DNA of 64,000 nucleotides from Thermomicrobiales bacterium (lineage in GTDB: Bacteria > Chloroflexota > Chloroflexia > Thermomicrobiales > UBA6265). Under the pieces are notes generated by a model, which saw only the letters and a list, made by a program, of their open reading frames with translations, was not told the origin of the DNA and searched no databases. The position numbers and the translations under genes were made by a program. Of the stretch, positions 17,657-26,337 are shown in pieces; position 1 is the first letter of the stretch, and each line of letters opens with the position of its first letter. The DNA lies in assembly GCA_019637585.1 (NCBI GenBank), contig JAHBVL010000001.1, forward strand, positions 434,001 through 498,000, given 5' to 3'.

Positions 17657-17702
17657 TACGGTATGCGCGGCTTGCTTTCGTCTTGCAGGAGTGCACTGAT
17701 TC

Positions 17703-19637
17703 ATGGGACTGACGCCTGAACAGATCATCTACGACATCGCCTCCGCCGGCGATCCGCGTGTATCGCCGGACGGCTCCCAGGTGCTCTTCACTCGCTCCCA
17801 GGCGGTGCGGGGGAGGCGGGTGGCGCTGAGTCAGGTCTGGATTTGTGGCATCGATGGATCGAATCCCCGGCCAGTGGAGCTCGATGGGGAACGGAACAGC
17901 GCGCCGCGTTGGGCTCCGGATGCCAATGCGTTTTCGTACGTCTCCAACTCGGATGATGGCAGCGCGCTCGTGTGCCGGGCGTTCGATGGGGGACCGGCCA
18001 GGGAGCTGACCTTTCATCTCACGCCCATTGCATCTCCGGCATGGTCGCCAGACGGATCGGCGATCGCCTACACCACAGCCTACGATCCGGAAAATCCCCA
18101 GGCGAGCAAACCGGGCAAAGATGACGCCCCGCGGGTCCGCGTGGTGCGACGGCTCGACTACAAACAGGACAATCGCGGCTACCTCAATAACGACCGGCAG
18201 CAGGTCTGGATCGTGGAAGCCGATGGCAGTGGCCGGCGGCGGCTGACCGACCGGCCGGTCGACTATCTCGATCCCGTCTGGTCGCCCGATGGCTCGCAGA
18301 TCGCGGCGAAGGTGCCCAATCGCAATGGGATGCACGCGCAACTTGCCGTGATCGATGTGGCGACCGGCGCCGAACGGATGGTTGGTCCGTATGACGGCAA
18401 CATCGGGTGCTGGGCATGGTCGGTGGATGGTTCTCGCATGCTGATCGCCGCCGATGACGTTCAGACCTGGCAGTACGATCTCTTTCTCTACGACCTGCGG
18501 AGCGGCAACCTGACCCGCCTGACCGACGATCTGGCGGTTCAGCCCGATTCAGGATTTCCCACGGTCATACCACCGTCGCAACCGGTCTGGGTCGATCACG
18601 CCCGGGCGGTTTTCCACGGACAGCGGCGCGGCGCCAGCGAACTCTGGGAAATCGACGTCGAAACGAACTCGCTGACGCAGCTCGTTCGCTGGAATGCGCA
18701 AAACGCCGGTCTTTCGGCCGATCCGGCTGGCCGCTATCTGTTGCAGACCTCGACCAGTCTGGAGCACGCCGGTGTTTTGATCAGATACGACCGGACCACG
18801 AATGAAACGACGACGTTGTTCGATCCGAACGCCGGTGTCGACGTCCAGCTCTCGGGAGAGCAGCTGACCATCGCGCGGGGCGGCTATGAGATCGATATCT
18901 GGCTGGTCTATCCCGCCGGGTTCGATCCGGCCCAGCGATACCCGGTCGTGCTGGATATCCATGGCGGACCCAATTCCTGGTACGGGTTCGCTCCCTCCAA
19001 TATGGACCGGGCGCTGGCCGGCGCCGGCTATCTGGTGGCGTACAGCAACCCGCGGGGATCGGGAAGCTGCGGTCGCGAGTTCACGCAACAGGTCATCGGC
19101 GACTGGGGCGGGGAGGACTATCTCGACCTGATGGCGGTCATGGACCGGGTGCTGGAGCTGCCCTACGCGGATGCGTCTCGCACCGGGGTCTACGGCTATT
19201 CGTATGGCGGATTCATGGTCTCCTGGATCGTCGGGCACACCACCAGGTTCGATGCCGCGGTGGCTGGCGCTCCGGTGGTCGATCTCGTCTCCTTTTTCGG
19301 GCAAGCGGACATCGGCCACGATTTCGGTCCGCTGCAGATCGGCGGCACGCCCTGGTCGAACGAAGCCGAATATCGCTTCCGTTCGCCCCTGACCTACATG
19401 GAAGCGGTCGAAACCCCCGTGCTGATTCTGCACGGCGAATCGGACGATCGCGTTCCGATCGGCCAGGGAGAGCAGCTCTTCGCCACCCTCGCATCGATGG
19501 GCAAAGAAGTAGAGTTTGTCCGGTATCCGAACGGCAGTCACGCTTCGGTGACCCGAACCGGGTTTCCCGCGCACCGGACCGACTACCTCGAACGCCTGGT
19601 GGGCTGGTTCGACCGTTGGCTCGGGCAGGAAAGCTAG
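17703..19637 (+). CDS. S9-family (prolyl-oligopeptidase-type) serine peptidase
   Basis: A 644-residue protein in two parts. Residues about 10-380 form a TolB/DPP-like beta propeller with repeated SPDGS blades (RVSPDGSQVLF, AWSPDGSAIAY, VWSPDGSQIAA). The alpha/beta-hydrolase domain follows with DIHGGPNSWYG, the nucleophile Ser500 in YGYSYGGFM, the acid Asp581 in HGESDDRVP, and His613 in PNGSHAS. It has no signal peptide, so it should act in the cytosol as an oligo- or aminoacyl-peptidase on short peptides, which agrees with the many peptide importers nearby. The start ATG has a GGAG about twelve bases upstream. Confidence 0.93.
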   Translation: MGLTPEQIIYDIASAGDPRVSPDGSQVLFTRSQAVRGRRVALSQVWICGIDGSNPRPVELDGERNSAPRWAPDANAFSYVSNSDDGSALVCRAFDGGPARELTFHLTPIASPAWSPDGSAIAYTTAYDPENPQASKPGKDDAPRVRVVRRLDYKQDNRGYLNNDRQQVWIVEADGSGRRRLTDRPVDYLDPVWSPDGSQIAAKVPNRNGMHAQLAVIDVATGAERMVGPYDGNIGCWAWSVDGSRMLIAADDVQTWQYDLFLYDLRSGNLTRLTDDLAVQPDSGFPTVIPPSQPVWVDHARAVFHGQRRGASELWEIDVETNSLTQLVRWNAQNAGLSADPAGRYLLQTSTSLEHAGVLIRYDRTTNETTTLFDPNAGVDVQLSGEQLTIARGGYEIDIWLVYPAGFDPAQRYPVVLDIHGGPNSWYGFAPSNMDRALAGAGYLVAYSNPRGSGSCGREFTQQVIGDWGGEDYLDLMAVMDRVLELPYADASRTGVYGYSYGGFMVSWIVGHTTRFDAAVAGAPVVDLVSFFGQADIGHDFGPLQIGGTPWSNEAEYRFRSPLTYMEAVETPVLILHGESDDRVPIGQGEQLFATLASMGKEVEFVRYPNGSHASVTRTGFPAHRTDYLERLVGWFDRWLGQES

Positions 19638-19652
19638 GGGAGAGGCATCGCG

Positions 19653-19835
19653 ATGTGGGAGGTTGGGTTTGTCGTCATCGCACTGGCGTGCGCGGTGCTT
19701 TGTGCGTTTGTGCTCTACAACGCGGCCAGGCGTGATGGCGCGAATCCGTGGGTTTGGGGCGCCGTGGGTCTGCTGGGCAATGTGGTTGGCGTCCTGATCT
19801 ATCGCCTGTCAGTCGGCAAAATCATCAAGTATTGA
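19653..19835 (+). CDS. Small membrane protein (60 aa)
   Basis: A 60-residue protein with two predicted membrane segments: residues 4-24 (VGFVVIALACAVLCAFVLY) and residues 35-52 (VWGAVGLLGNVVGVLIY), joined by a short RRDG loop. It resembles PLDc_N-like two-helix membrane peptides common beside other genes in bacteria. GGGGAG precedes the ATG by nine bases, and it lies 15 bases after the S9 peptidase, so it is probably cotranscribed. Function unknown. Confidence 0.65.
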   Translation: MWEVGFVVIALACAVLCAFVLYNAARRDGANPWVWGAVGLLGNVVGVLIYRLSVGKIIKY

Positions 19836-20018
19836 CAGAACTCCGCGTATGTTCGTGGGTAAATGGGGCGCTTCGGCTACCCCCTTGACCGGTTATCCGT
19901 TATGATATGCAGCAATACCTGTGATCAGGTTCCACCCCGCCCGAGAATCCTGGACGCTGCGTTCCCCGCGTGATGCGTGGCTATGGCCATGCCAGCTTTG
20001 AGAAGGGGAAAGAAAGTG

Positions 20019-20738
20019 ATGATCAGGAACGCGATTGCGGGGCTTGTGCTCGCGGCCAGTGTGGTCGTGACCGGCGCTGCGGGAACCCTGGCCCAGAACG
20101 CGACACCGGAAGCCTCTCCGGTCGCTGTTGCCGACGAACTGCTGATTCCCATCGACCTTGTGCCATGGGTCGTCACCGATCAGATGAGCCCCACCGCTGA
20201 GCAATGCACCGTCGATCCGGTTTCGACCGACGATGTGGCCGATGCACTGATCGCGATCGAACCGCGCGGCGAACCGGCGCTGACCGACAATTTGCTGGTG
20301 GAGATCGCCGCGACCGGGCCGCCGGCGCAGGGTGTGATCGACGGTGTGCTGGAAACGCTCACCCAGTTCTGGGCATGCAACAACGCCGGCGACCGGCCTG
20401 CAATGGTGGCGGTGTTCACGGCGCAGGGTATCGCTGAGCTGTACGGAATCGATCTGGAGCTGTCCGATGCCGATCTGCGCGCGGTTGTCGCCGCTTCCCT
20501 CACCCGGGGAGAGCCACGACCGGCCGAGGAAGTGTCTGGCATCGATGGCATCATCTCGATTGTCATGTTGCAGGACGGCCGGGTGGCGGCGCTGGTGGTC
20601 AACACCGACCCGCGCATCGCCGGCGGTTCGCAGGTCCTCGACTTGATCATCCTGGCCAATCAGGGTGGTCGCTACTTGATCGATAGCTTCATCGGCGACC
20701 CGTTCAACCTGACGCCGGGATACGGGATCGACAACTAA
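20019..20738 (+). CDS. Secreted protein of unknown function
   Basis: About 239 residues. The N terminus is a Sec-type signal (IRNAIAGLVLAASVVVTGAAG then LAQNA), followed by ATPEASPVA, a spacer seen at the start of many exported proteins of this organism type. The rest is acidic, with CTVDPVS and WACNNAGDRPAMVAVFTAQGI, the latter resembling a SnoaL/NTF2-like fold (a helical start then strands such as GRVAALVVNTD and GRYLIDSFIGDPF). The start at 20019 is chosen from the AAGGGGAAAG sequence just upstream and the fit of the signal peptide. No partner gene is obvious. Confidence 0.7.
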   Translation: MIRNAIAGLVLAASVVVTGAAGTLAQNATPEASPVAVADELLIPIDLVPWVVTDQMSPTAEQCTVDPVSTDDVADALIAIEPRGEPALTDNLLVEIAATGPPAQGVIDGVLETLTQFWACNNAGDRPAMVAVFTAQGIAELYGIDLELSDADLRAVVAASLTRGEPRPAEEVSGIDGIISIVMLQDGRVAALVVNTDPRIAGGSQVLDLIILANQGGRYLIDSFIGDPFNLTPGYGIDN

Positions 20739-20752
20739 GGCGGGCAGCGAAC

Positions 20753-20859
20753 GTCACCCCGAGCCGGGTCGAGGGGCCTCTCGTCGATCACAGCGATGGT
20801 TATCTATGGACAACCATGCGAGCGATCAACGAGAGATTCCTCGGCAAGCTCGGAATGAC
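20753..20859. repeat. Family B inverted-terminal repeat, tandem copy 1
   Basis: About 107 bp, with GTCACCCCGAGC and GCTCGGAATGAC ends. Inside, CTCTCGTCGATC pairs loosely with GATCAACGAGAG, and ATGGTTATC pairs with GACAACCAT around a TATG loop (one mismatch). An almost identical copy follows 24 bases later. Confidence 0.85.
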
Positions 20860-20883
20860 GGTGTAGCTAGGGCCGTGTGAAAC

Positions 20884-20990
20884 GTCACCCCGAGCCGGGT
20901 CGAGGGGCCTCTCGTCGATCACAGCGATGGTTGTCTATGGACAACCATGCGAGCGATCAACGAGAGATTCCCCGGCAAGCTCGGAATGAC
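20884..20990. repeat. Family B inverted-terminal repeat, tandem copy 2
   Basis: Near-identical to the copy at 20753-20859. Here the inner hairpin is perfect: ATGGTTGTC-tatg-GACAACCAT. The pair fills the gap between two convergent secreted-protein genes. Confidence 0.85.
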
Positions 20991-21008
20991 GGAAAGGCTC
21001 TCGCGGCG

Positions 21009-21587
21009 CTAGGCTGCCGGGGAGGCCTCGGGGCTTGCGGTCGCATCGACACCGGCGGCCTTCAGGCGAACCGTCACATTGATCGTGCCGTCGCCGTTGT
21101 CGGTCAGCACGGCTTCGCCATCCCAACCTGATTCATTCAGCTGCGTGAGGGTCAGGGTCAGCTCACCGTTTTCCGGGGTGCCGGTGATGAGACCGCAGGT
21201 GATGTAGTTGCCGATGTTCTCGGCGCTTTCGTGCACGTTGACGACGTGATCGGCAGCGAGAAGATCGTCGAGACTGCCGGTGATCGTCGTGATGCTCTCA
21301 GCAACGAAGTCGGCGTCCGATTCCGCATCCGCTTCTGGAGAAGCGGCAACCATCTCCGCAACCGGCGATGCATCAGCACTCGCCGAGGCCACATTGTTGA
21401 GCGGGAAGATCACTTCGCCAACTGCATCGCATGTGCCGGTATGAATATGGGCCGGGTGGTTGTGCTCTCCTGCCACCGGCGAGGCAAGATCCTGCGCCGC
21501 CGTCAAACGAGGGGCCATGACCATCCCCGCCATCAGCGCAAATGCCGCAGCGACTACCACCCACCGTCCTGATCCTGGTCTGCTCAT
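21009..21587 (-). CDS. Secreted protein with PAHIHTGTC motif
   Basis: A 192-residue exported protein. Residues 1-31 form a Sec signal (VVVAAAFALMAGMVMAP), then ASPVAGEHNHPAHIHTGTCDAVGEVIFPL, which resembles the start of a CHRD-type or copper-binding beta domain. A low-complexity Ala/Ser/Asp stretch follows, then SLDDLLAADHVVNVHESAENIGNYITCGLITG and a C-terminal part that again resembles a strand-rich domain and ends in ASPEASPAA. Two cysteines, one in each half, could form a disulfide. His residues near the N terminus could bind a metal. Function is not known. Confidence 0.7.
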   Translation of the reverse strand: MSRPGSGRWVVVAAAFALMAGMVMAPRLTAAQDLASPVAGEHNHPAHIHTGTCDAVGEVIFPLNNVASASADASPVAEMVAASPEADAESDADFVAESITTITGSLDDLLAADHVVNVHESAENIGNYITCGLITGTPENGELTLTLTQLNESGWDGEAVLTDNGDGTINVTVRLKAAGVDATASPEASPAA

Positions 21588-21670
21588 CGTGTCCTCCTAT
21601 GCTGGCTACAACGTCTACCTCTGCGGACCATTGCCGCAGGGGTCGGAGGGCGCATATTGCGTGCCATTGG

Positions 21671-21737
21671 GAGACGGCCAGACGGGGAGACGGGGAGACG
21701 GCCAGACGGCCAGACGGCCAGACGGGGAGACGGCAAG
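21671..21737 (+). repeat. Octad tandem repeat GACGGCCA/GACGGGGA
   Basis: Eight octads alternating between GACGGCCA and GACGGGGA in the 267-base gap between the secreted protein and the OppC-like permease. Confidence 0.85.
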
Positions 21738-21811
21738 TGGTTGATATTGGCTGCCCAGGGGGTGCCAAAACAGTTCGTTGAGTCAGCACGCGCGTCGAGG
21801 CGCCGATCAGC

Positions 21812-21858
21812 AACTTGCCGACTTGCCGTCTCGCCGACTGGCCGACTCGCCGCCTCAC
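21812..21858 (+). repeat. Octad tandem repeat GACTTGCC/GACTCGCC
   Basis: Imperfect octads (GACTTGCC, GTCTCGCC, GACTGGCC, GACTCGCC) that run up to, and slightly into, the stop codon region of the downstream end of the OppC-like gene. Confidence 0.7.
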
Positions 21859-22784
21859 CGCGACCGGTGTCTCGGGTCCAGGGCGTCGCGGAGACCGTCG
21901 CCGACGAGGTTGAAGGCCAGAACGGTGACGAAGATGGCCAGGCCGGGGAAGAAGGTGAGCCACCATGCTCCGGACTGGAGCTCCCGCTGTCCGTCCTGCA
22001 GCATGTTCCCCCAGGAGGGGGTGGGAATCTGAACGCCGAGTCCGAGATAACTCAGACTCGCTTCCAGCAGGATGGCGAAGGAAAGCCAGATGGTGGCCTG
22101 CACGATGATCACGGCAAGCGTGTTGGGAAACAAATGCCGCATCATGATCCGGGGCGGAGACGCGCCGATCGAACGGGCCGCGGTGACATATTCCTGGCTC
22201 TTGAGCGTCAAAAACTGTCCACGCACCAGCCTCGCTGTCCCGGGCCAAGCCGTCAATCCAATCACCGCGATCGTCGTCGAGAGACTGGGTTGGAAAAGAG
22301 AAGCCGCGGTGATCAGCAGCAGGATCAAGGGCACGGCGAGCAAGATGTCTGTGGCTCGCATCACGATCTGGTCGACCACGCCGCCGAAGAACCCGGCCAG
22401 CGCGCCGAGGGTGGTGCCGATGGTCATAACGATCGCGACAGCGGCAAATCCCGCCGCCAGCGACACCCGTCCTCCGACGACCAGCCGGGCCCAGACGTCG
22501 CGCGTGTTGCGGTCGGTACCCAGCCAGTGTTCCGCCGATGGCGGTTTGGACCGCATCCCCGGTTCGAGCGCGGTTTCGTCGTATCGCTGGATCAATGGCG
22601 CGGCGATGGCAGCGGCATAGAGAATCACGATGATGATCAGTCCGACGACGGCCAGCTTGTTGCGCATGAAGCGCTTGATCGTCTGGTGTTTGCGCTGAAC
22701 CGGCATACCGCTCAATGCGGTTTGGAGGTCGGTCAGATCGGCTTCCGCCGCCATGTGCTGGTTCAATCCGATTCCGGCGCTCAT
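21855..22784 (-). CDS. Peptide-type ABC transporter permease (OppC/DppC)
   Basis: A 309-residue inner-membrane permease. A cytosolic N-terminal region ends in the first membrane helix (LAVVGLIIIVILYAAAIAAPL), then the OppC N-terminal motif HWLGTDRNTRDVWARLVVGGRVSLAAG and five more helices. The EAA loop reads AARSIGASPPRIMMRHLFPN. It lies 16 bases after the OppB-like gene and, with the binding protein, forms a three-gene unit. No ATPase genes are attached, so the importer must borrow ATPases from elsewhere in the genome. Di- or oligopeptides or nickel-like ligands are family substrates. Confidence 0.92.
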   Translation of the reverse strand: MSAGIGLNQHMAAEADLTDLQTALSGMPVQRKHQTIKRFMRNKLAVVGLIIIVILYAAAIAAPLIQRYDETALEPGMRSKPPSAEHWLGTDRNTRDVWARLVVGGRVSLAAGFAAVAIVMTIGTTLGALAGFFGGVVDQIVMRATDILLAVPLILLLITAASLFQPSLSTTIAVIGLTAWPGTARLVRGQFLTLKSQEYVTAARSIGASPPRIMMRHLFPNTLAVIIVQATIWLSFAILLEASLSYLGLGVQIPTPSWGNMLQDGQRELQSGAWWLTFFPGLAIFVTVLAFNLVGDGLRDALDPRHRSR

Positions 22785-22800
22785 CGCTTTGCCTCGCCAG

Positions 22801-23760
22801 CTAGTCGCGCGTCAGCTTGACGCGCGGATCGACGAGGACATAGACGAAGTCGGTGATCACGCTGGCCACCATCACGGCGAACCCGGCCAGAAGGGTGACG
22901 CCAAGGATGACCGGGTAGTCGCGGCGGGTAATGGCGTTGAAGGCGAGATCTCCCAGTCCCGGCCAGGCGAAAATCTGCTCGATGATGACCGTGCCGCTGA
23001 GAATCTGCGGCAATTGCAGACCGATGACCGTCACCATAGGGATCAGGGCATTACGCAAGGCGTGCCGGTAGAGCACTGGCCCCGAGGCCAGCCCTTTCGA
23101 CTTTGCCACGCGAATGTAGTCCTGCCCGATGACTTCGAGCATTGCCGACCGCATGAACCGCGCGAAATAGGCGATGGATGGCAGCGCGGCCACCATCACC
23201 GGCAGCACAAAGAATTTGAGCCGCTCCGGCCATGGATAGTCCGATTGTCCGGCGCTGAGCACCGGCAGCCATCCCAGTTTCACGGCGATCCACATCTGCA
23301 GGAGGAGAGCCAGCCAGAAACTTGGCAAGGCCAGACCGACAAAGGAGCTGACCGTCACGAAATTGTCGAGTTTCGAATACTGCCGGGTTGCCGAGATGAT
23401 CCCGACGGGCACGGCGATCATCAACGCCAGCATCAGCGCGATGCCCTGAAGCTGGATCGTGGCCCACATTCGGTCGAAAACCAGAGTCGATACCGGTGTG
23501 TTGTTGAAGGTATAGGAGCGGCCGAGATCGCCGCGCAGCAGATTGCGCAACCAGGTGATGTATTGCACCGGCAAGGGATCATTCAGCCCGTAGTTCTCCC
23601 GGGCCTGCTCCATGATCTTGGGATTCGCCGCCGCCTGGGGACCGACGAGCGCCGAAACCGGGTCGCCCGGCGCGGCGTGGATGAGGGTGAACATGAGCAT
23701 GCTCAGTCCCAGCATCAGTGGGATGAGCAGGAGCACCCGTCGTGCCATATATGCGGCCAT
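22801..23760 (-). CDS. Peptide-type ABC transporter permease (OppB/DppB)
   Basis: A 319-residue permease with the usual first helix (RRVLLLIPLMLGLSMLMFTLIH), the periplasmic PGDPVSALVG loop, LRGDLGRSYTFNNTPVSTLV, and five further helices. The EAA loop is RVAKSKGLASGPVLYRHALRNALIP. It is separated from its binding-protein gene by 136 bases that contain two strong hairpins. Confidence 0.92.
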   Translation of the reverse strand: MAAYMARRVLLLIPLMLGLSMLMFTLIHAAPGDPVSALVGPQAAANPKIMEQARENYGLNDPLPVQYITWLRNLLRGDLGRSYTFNNTPVSTLVFDRMWATIQLQGIALMLALMIAVPVGIISATRQYSKLDNFVTVSSFVGLALPSFWLALLLQMWIAVKLGWLPVLSAGQSDYPWPERLKFFVLPVMVAALPSIAYFARFMRSAMLEVIGQDYIRVAKSKGLASGPVLYRHALRNALIPMVTVIGLQLPQILSGTVIIEQIFAWPGLGDLAFNAITRRDYPVILGVTLLAGFAVMVASVITDFVYVLVDPRVKLTRD

Positions 23761-23795
23761 CGAACGCCTCTCGGTAGCGCCAGCAACGCCGAACG

Positions 23796-23877
23796 TGCCG
23801 CCGATTCAGCATCACCGGCAGATGGGAGGTGCTGAATCGGCGGCATCCCCGCCCCTGGCCGACCAGGAGCGGGGATG
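23796..23877 (-). promoter_or_regulatory. Two consecutive intra-operon hairpins
   Basis: Hairpin 1 (23796-23845) has a 16-bp perfect stem built on GCCGCCGATTCAGCA and TGCTGAATCGGCGGC. Hairpin 2 (23844-23877) pairs CATCCCCGC-CCTGG with CCAGG-GCGGGGATG around CCGA. They share two bases, so full pairing of both competes slightly. Neither is followed by a U tract. Placed between the binding protein and the permeases, they probably stabilise the binding-protein mRNA or limit read-through to the permeases. Confidence 0.65.
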
Positions 23878-23896
23878 AACGCGATGAAAGAACGAA

Positions 23897-25531
23897 TCAG
23901 GCCGCTGGACCTGTCATCTCGGCCAGCGACCGGAAAATGCCGCCGTCGAGGTTGCTGTTGGTGTAGCCGCTGAAGTCGGTGCTGATCACATACAGGAATG
24001 GCCGGTACCAGGCCCAGTGCATTGGCACTTCCTGCATCAACACCGCCTGAATCTCCGCAAAGATCGGCTTGGCATCCTCCGGATCGAGGGTTTGCTTGGC
24101 CGTGGTCAGCAGCTCGTCCAGTTCTGGCGTGCTGAACCCTGAGTGATTCTGCGAGGAGCTGGAGTGGAACTGCTCGAAGAGCTCGCTCGGTTCGGCCGTC
24201 ACCCCGGCGAAGTCGGCGCCGATGATCTGGAAGTCGCGCGTCACCGTAATCCGCTCGACCAATGACGCCCACTCGATGAACTCGACATTGAGCTTGACGC
24301 CGATCTCCTGCCAGTCGGCCTGGCAGCGAATCAACCAGTCCTCGCGGAGCACGTTGCCGGCATTGCAGAGCATGGTCAGCTCGAGATCCGTGGCGCCGGC
24401 TTCCTCGAGCAGCGCCTTCGCCCCTTCCGGATCGAACGGGATCTGCTCGAGCTCTGGATCGAACGCCCAGCTACCGGGGGCGATCGGTCCCTTGCCCGCT
24501 TCGCCCAGACCGAGCAACGAACTGGCCACATACTCGTCGACATTCACCGCCATCGCCAGAGCGCGGCGGACGCGCGCGTCATTGAGCGGCGCTTCCCGTG
24601 TGTTGAAGAAGGTGCCGTTCGGCTGGGTGAATGGCGGAACCAGGAGGGTGAGCCCCTCGTTCGCTTCGAGGTCACCAGCCAGTGTCGGGGCGGGATAGAG
24701 CGATCCGTCGATGTCGCCCGCCTGCAGGGCATTGACCAGCGCCGAGGAGTCGGCGATGACCCGGTGGACGAACCGCTGGATCTGCGGTTTGCCCGCTTCC
24801 CAGAAGTTGGGGTTGGCGGTGGCGACGAAGTCGGCTCCGACATCCCAGCTCTCGAAGATATAGGGTCCCGCGCCAACCGGCGAATTCTGGAAGAAGTCCT
24901 CAATCGAGGCTTTGCTGAGGTCCTTGCCTTCCAGGAGCGCTTTCGGCGCAACCTTGACATAGTGCATGTTGTAGAGGAAGGGCGCGCTTGGCACAGCCAG
25001 CGTGATCTTCAGCGTCTTGGGATCGATGACTTCGATGCCGGAGACTGCGTCGGCTGTACCGTCCATGTACTCTTCGGCGCCGGCGATCTGGGCGAACTTG
25101 GTCGCCACCGTCGATGCCGTCTGCGGATTGAGGATTCCCTCGATCGTGAACTTCACATCGTCGGCGGTCACCTCGGTCCCATCAGAGAACGTGATGCTCG
25201 GCTGCAGATGGAAAGTGAACGACATGTCCTCGATTTCCCACGAGGCTGCGATTCCCGGAATGGGCGCGAACGTCTCCGGATCGAGTCGCACGAACTCGTC
25301 GAAGAGCATCATCAGACGCCACTCTGTTTCTGAGTTGTCCGCCCCGTGGAAGGGGTTCATGGAATCGGCTTCTCCGAGGGTGCCGATCACGATCGAGGTT
25401 CCATCCTGCGCCAGGGCCACCCACTGAGTCGCAGGGCTGGCCATCGTCAGGGCCGCGGCTGCGGCGGATCCCTTCATCAGGCCACGCCGGGAAATACGCC
25501 AGTCTTGCGGGACCACGTTCCGCTGGGTCAT
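23897..25531 (-). CDS. ABC transporter substrate-binding protein, family 5 (peptide type)
   Basis: About 544 residues. ATG 25531 is chosen because AGAGGAG lies upstream and a Tat signal follows (ISRRGLMKGSAAAAALTMAS). The mature part opens with IVIGTLGEADSMNPFHGADNSE, the family 5 pattern, then LAESW-type and YGVTFSDGT-type regions (FHLQPSITFSDGTEVTADDVKFTIEG), and RRALAMAVNVDEYV. It would bind a peptide-like or other amphipathic ligand outside the membrane and hand it to the two permeases downstream. It resembles binding proteins often found next to CMD-domain genes, as here. Confidence 0.92.
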   Translation of the reverse strand: MTQRNVVPQDWRISRRGLMKGSAAAAALTMASPATQWVALAQDGTSIVIGTLGEADSMNPFHGADNSETEWRLMMLFDEFVRLDPETFAPIPGIAASWEIEDMSFTFHLQPSITFSDGTEVTADDVKFTIEGILNPQTASTVATKFAQIAGAEEYMDGTADAVSGIEVIDPKTLKITLAVPSAPFLYNMHYVKVAPKALLEGKDLSKASIEDFFQNSPVGAGPYIFESWDVGADFVATANPNFWEAGKPQIQRFVHRVIADSSALVNALQAGDIDGSLYPAPTLAGDLEANEGLTLLVPPFTQPNGTFFNTREAPLNDARVRRALAMAVNVDEYVASSLLGLGEAGKGPIAPGSWAFDPELEQIPFDPEGAKALLEEAGATDLELTMLCNAGNVLREDWLIRCQADWQEIGVKLNVEFIEWASLVERITVTRDFQIIGADFAGVTAEPSELFEQFHSSSSQNHSGFSTPELDELLTTAKQTLDPEDAKPIFAEIQAVLMQEVPMHWAWYRPFLYVISTDFSGYTNSNLDGGIFRSLAEMTGPAA

Positions 25532-25636
25532 CGTCGACTCCTCTCTTCTTGCCGGGTCCCGAACAGGGGAGACCGGGCATGGGTGCGCCGGAACCAAAAA
25601 AACCTTGCCGCCGGATCGGCTACTGGGATGTGCTGA

Positions 25637-25665
25637 GGCTAACAGAGGCTCGGAAGGGGTGTCAA
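25637..25665 (-). promoter_or_regulatory. Promoter of the OppA-type operon
   Basis: On the minus strand TTGACA (25665-25660), a 17-base spacer, then TTAGCC (25642-25637). The -35 is perfect but the -10 is weak. It follows directly after a terminator-like hairpin and precedes the binding-protein start by about 106 bases. Confidence 0.45.
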
Positions 25666-25672
25666 GGCAACG

Positions 25673-25716
25673 AAAAACCGCCGAAGCCGCGACTCTCGAC
25701 GCGAATTTGGCGGTTT
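25673..25716 (-). terminator. Rho-independent terminator after the CMD gene pair
   Basis: On the minus strand AAACCGCC pairs with GGCGGTTT around a 28-base loop and is followed by more T residues. It separates the carboxymuconolactone-decarboxylase-like pair from the peptide importer. Confidence 0.5.
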
Positions 25717-25749
25717 CCGTCTTTCGTCCGGGTTCCAGAGGCGCCCGGT

Positions 25750-26337
25750 CTATTCCTCTTTCACTGCCGGTTCGCCGAGGGTCAGCATCAACCGATTGGC
25801 ATTGGCAAAGAATGCGGTGTAGTTGATGACGTCGAGTATGGTCATCTCATCCAGACCGGCCTGTCGCAGTGGTTCGAGATCGGCTGGGGTGAGCGACTCG
25901 GGATCTGTGCTCAGTTTGGCGGCCAGATCGACGACGGCTCGTTCGACCTCCGGCAGATCGGCATCGACACCCTCGGCCAGGAACCGGAGCGCCACATCGC
26001 GCCGTCTGGTGTACTTGGTATAGAGCCGGGCGTGAACCGACGCGCAATAGACACACCCATTGATCCGCGATGCCGTGGTCGCCCCGAGTTCGCGCCAGGC
26101 GCTTGGTTCAGGATCCTCGGAGCTGTAGACATGCCGGTGAACCAGGGCCCGGGCCTGCAACGCCTCCAGATCGTTCGCCAGCACATTGATGTAGTTGCCG
26201 GCGTTGGAGGTGCCGACGATCGCCTCGACCGTCTCCCGTCGCTCCGGCGTGAGGGGAGTCTCGGTGGCTCGCTCCATCCAGGGGTTCCAATCGAGAAAAT
26301 CGAGAGTGAAGGTTGTCCGCACAGCGTCGCTGCTCAC
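25750..26337 (-). CDS. Alkylhydroperoxidase/CMD-domain protein with CxxC
   Basis: A 195-residue AhpD-fold protein. The core motif is ATTASRINGCVYCASVHARLY, with the C-x2-C and following His of peroxidase-related members, on helices predicted to form the AhpD bundle; the C-terminal helix pair (LDVINYTAFFANANRLMLTLG) also fits. It would act as a thiol-dependent peroxidase or in an unknown ring or lactone reaction. It overlaps the preceding CMD gene by ATGA. Such two-gene sets are known next to family 5 binding proteins, which is the case here. Confidence 0.85.
   Translation of the reverse strand: MSSDAVRTTFTLDFLDWNPWMERATETPLTPERRETVEAIVGTSNAGNYINVLANDLEALQARALVHRHVYSSEDPEPSAWRELGATTASRINGCVYCASVHARLYTKYTRRRDVALRFLAEGVDADLPEVERAVVDLAAKLSTDPESLTPADLEPLRQAGLDEMTILDVINYTAFFANANRLMLTLGEPAVKEE

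Noticed and set aside
21657-22820. Plus-strand open frame across the octad repeats and OppC gene
   Set aside because: The N-terminal part is translated tandem repeat and the rest mirrors the permease.
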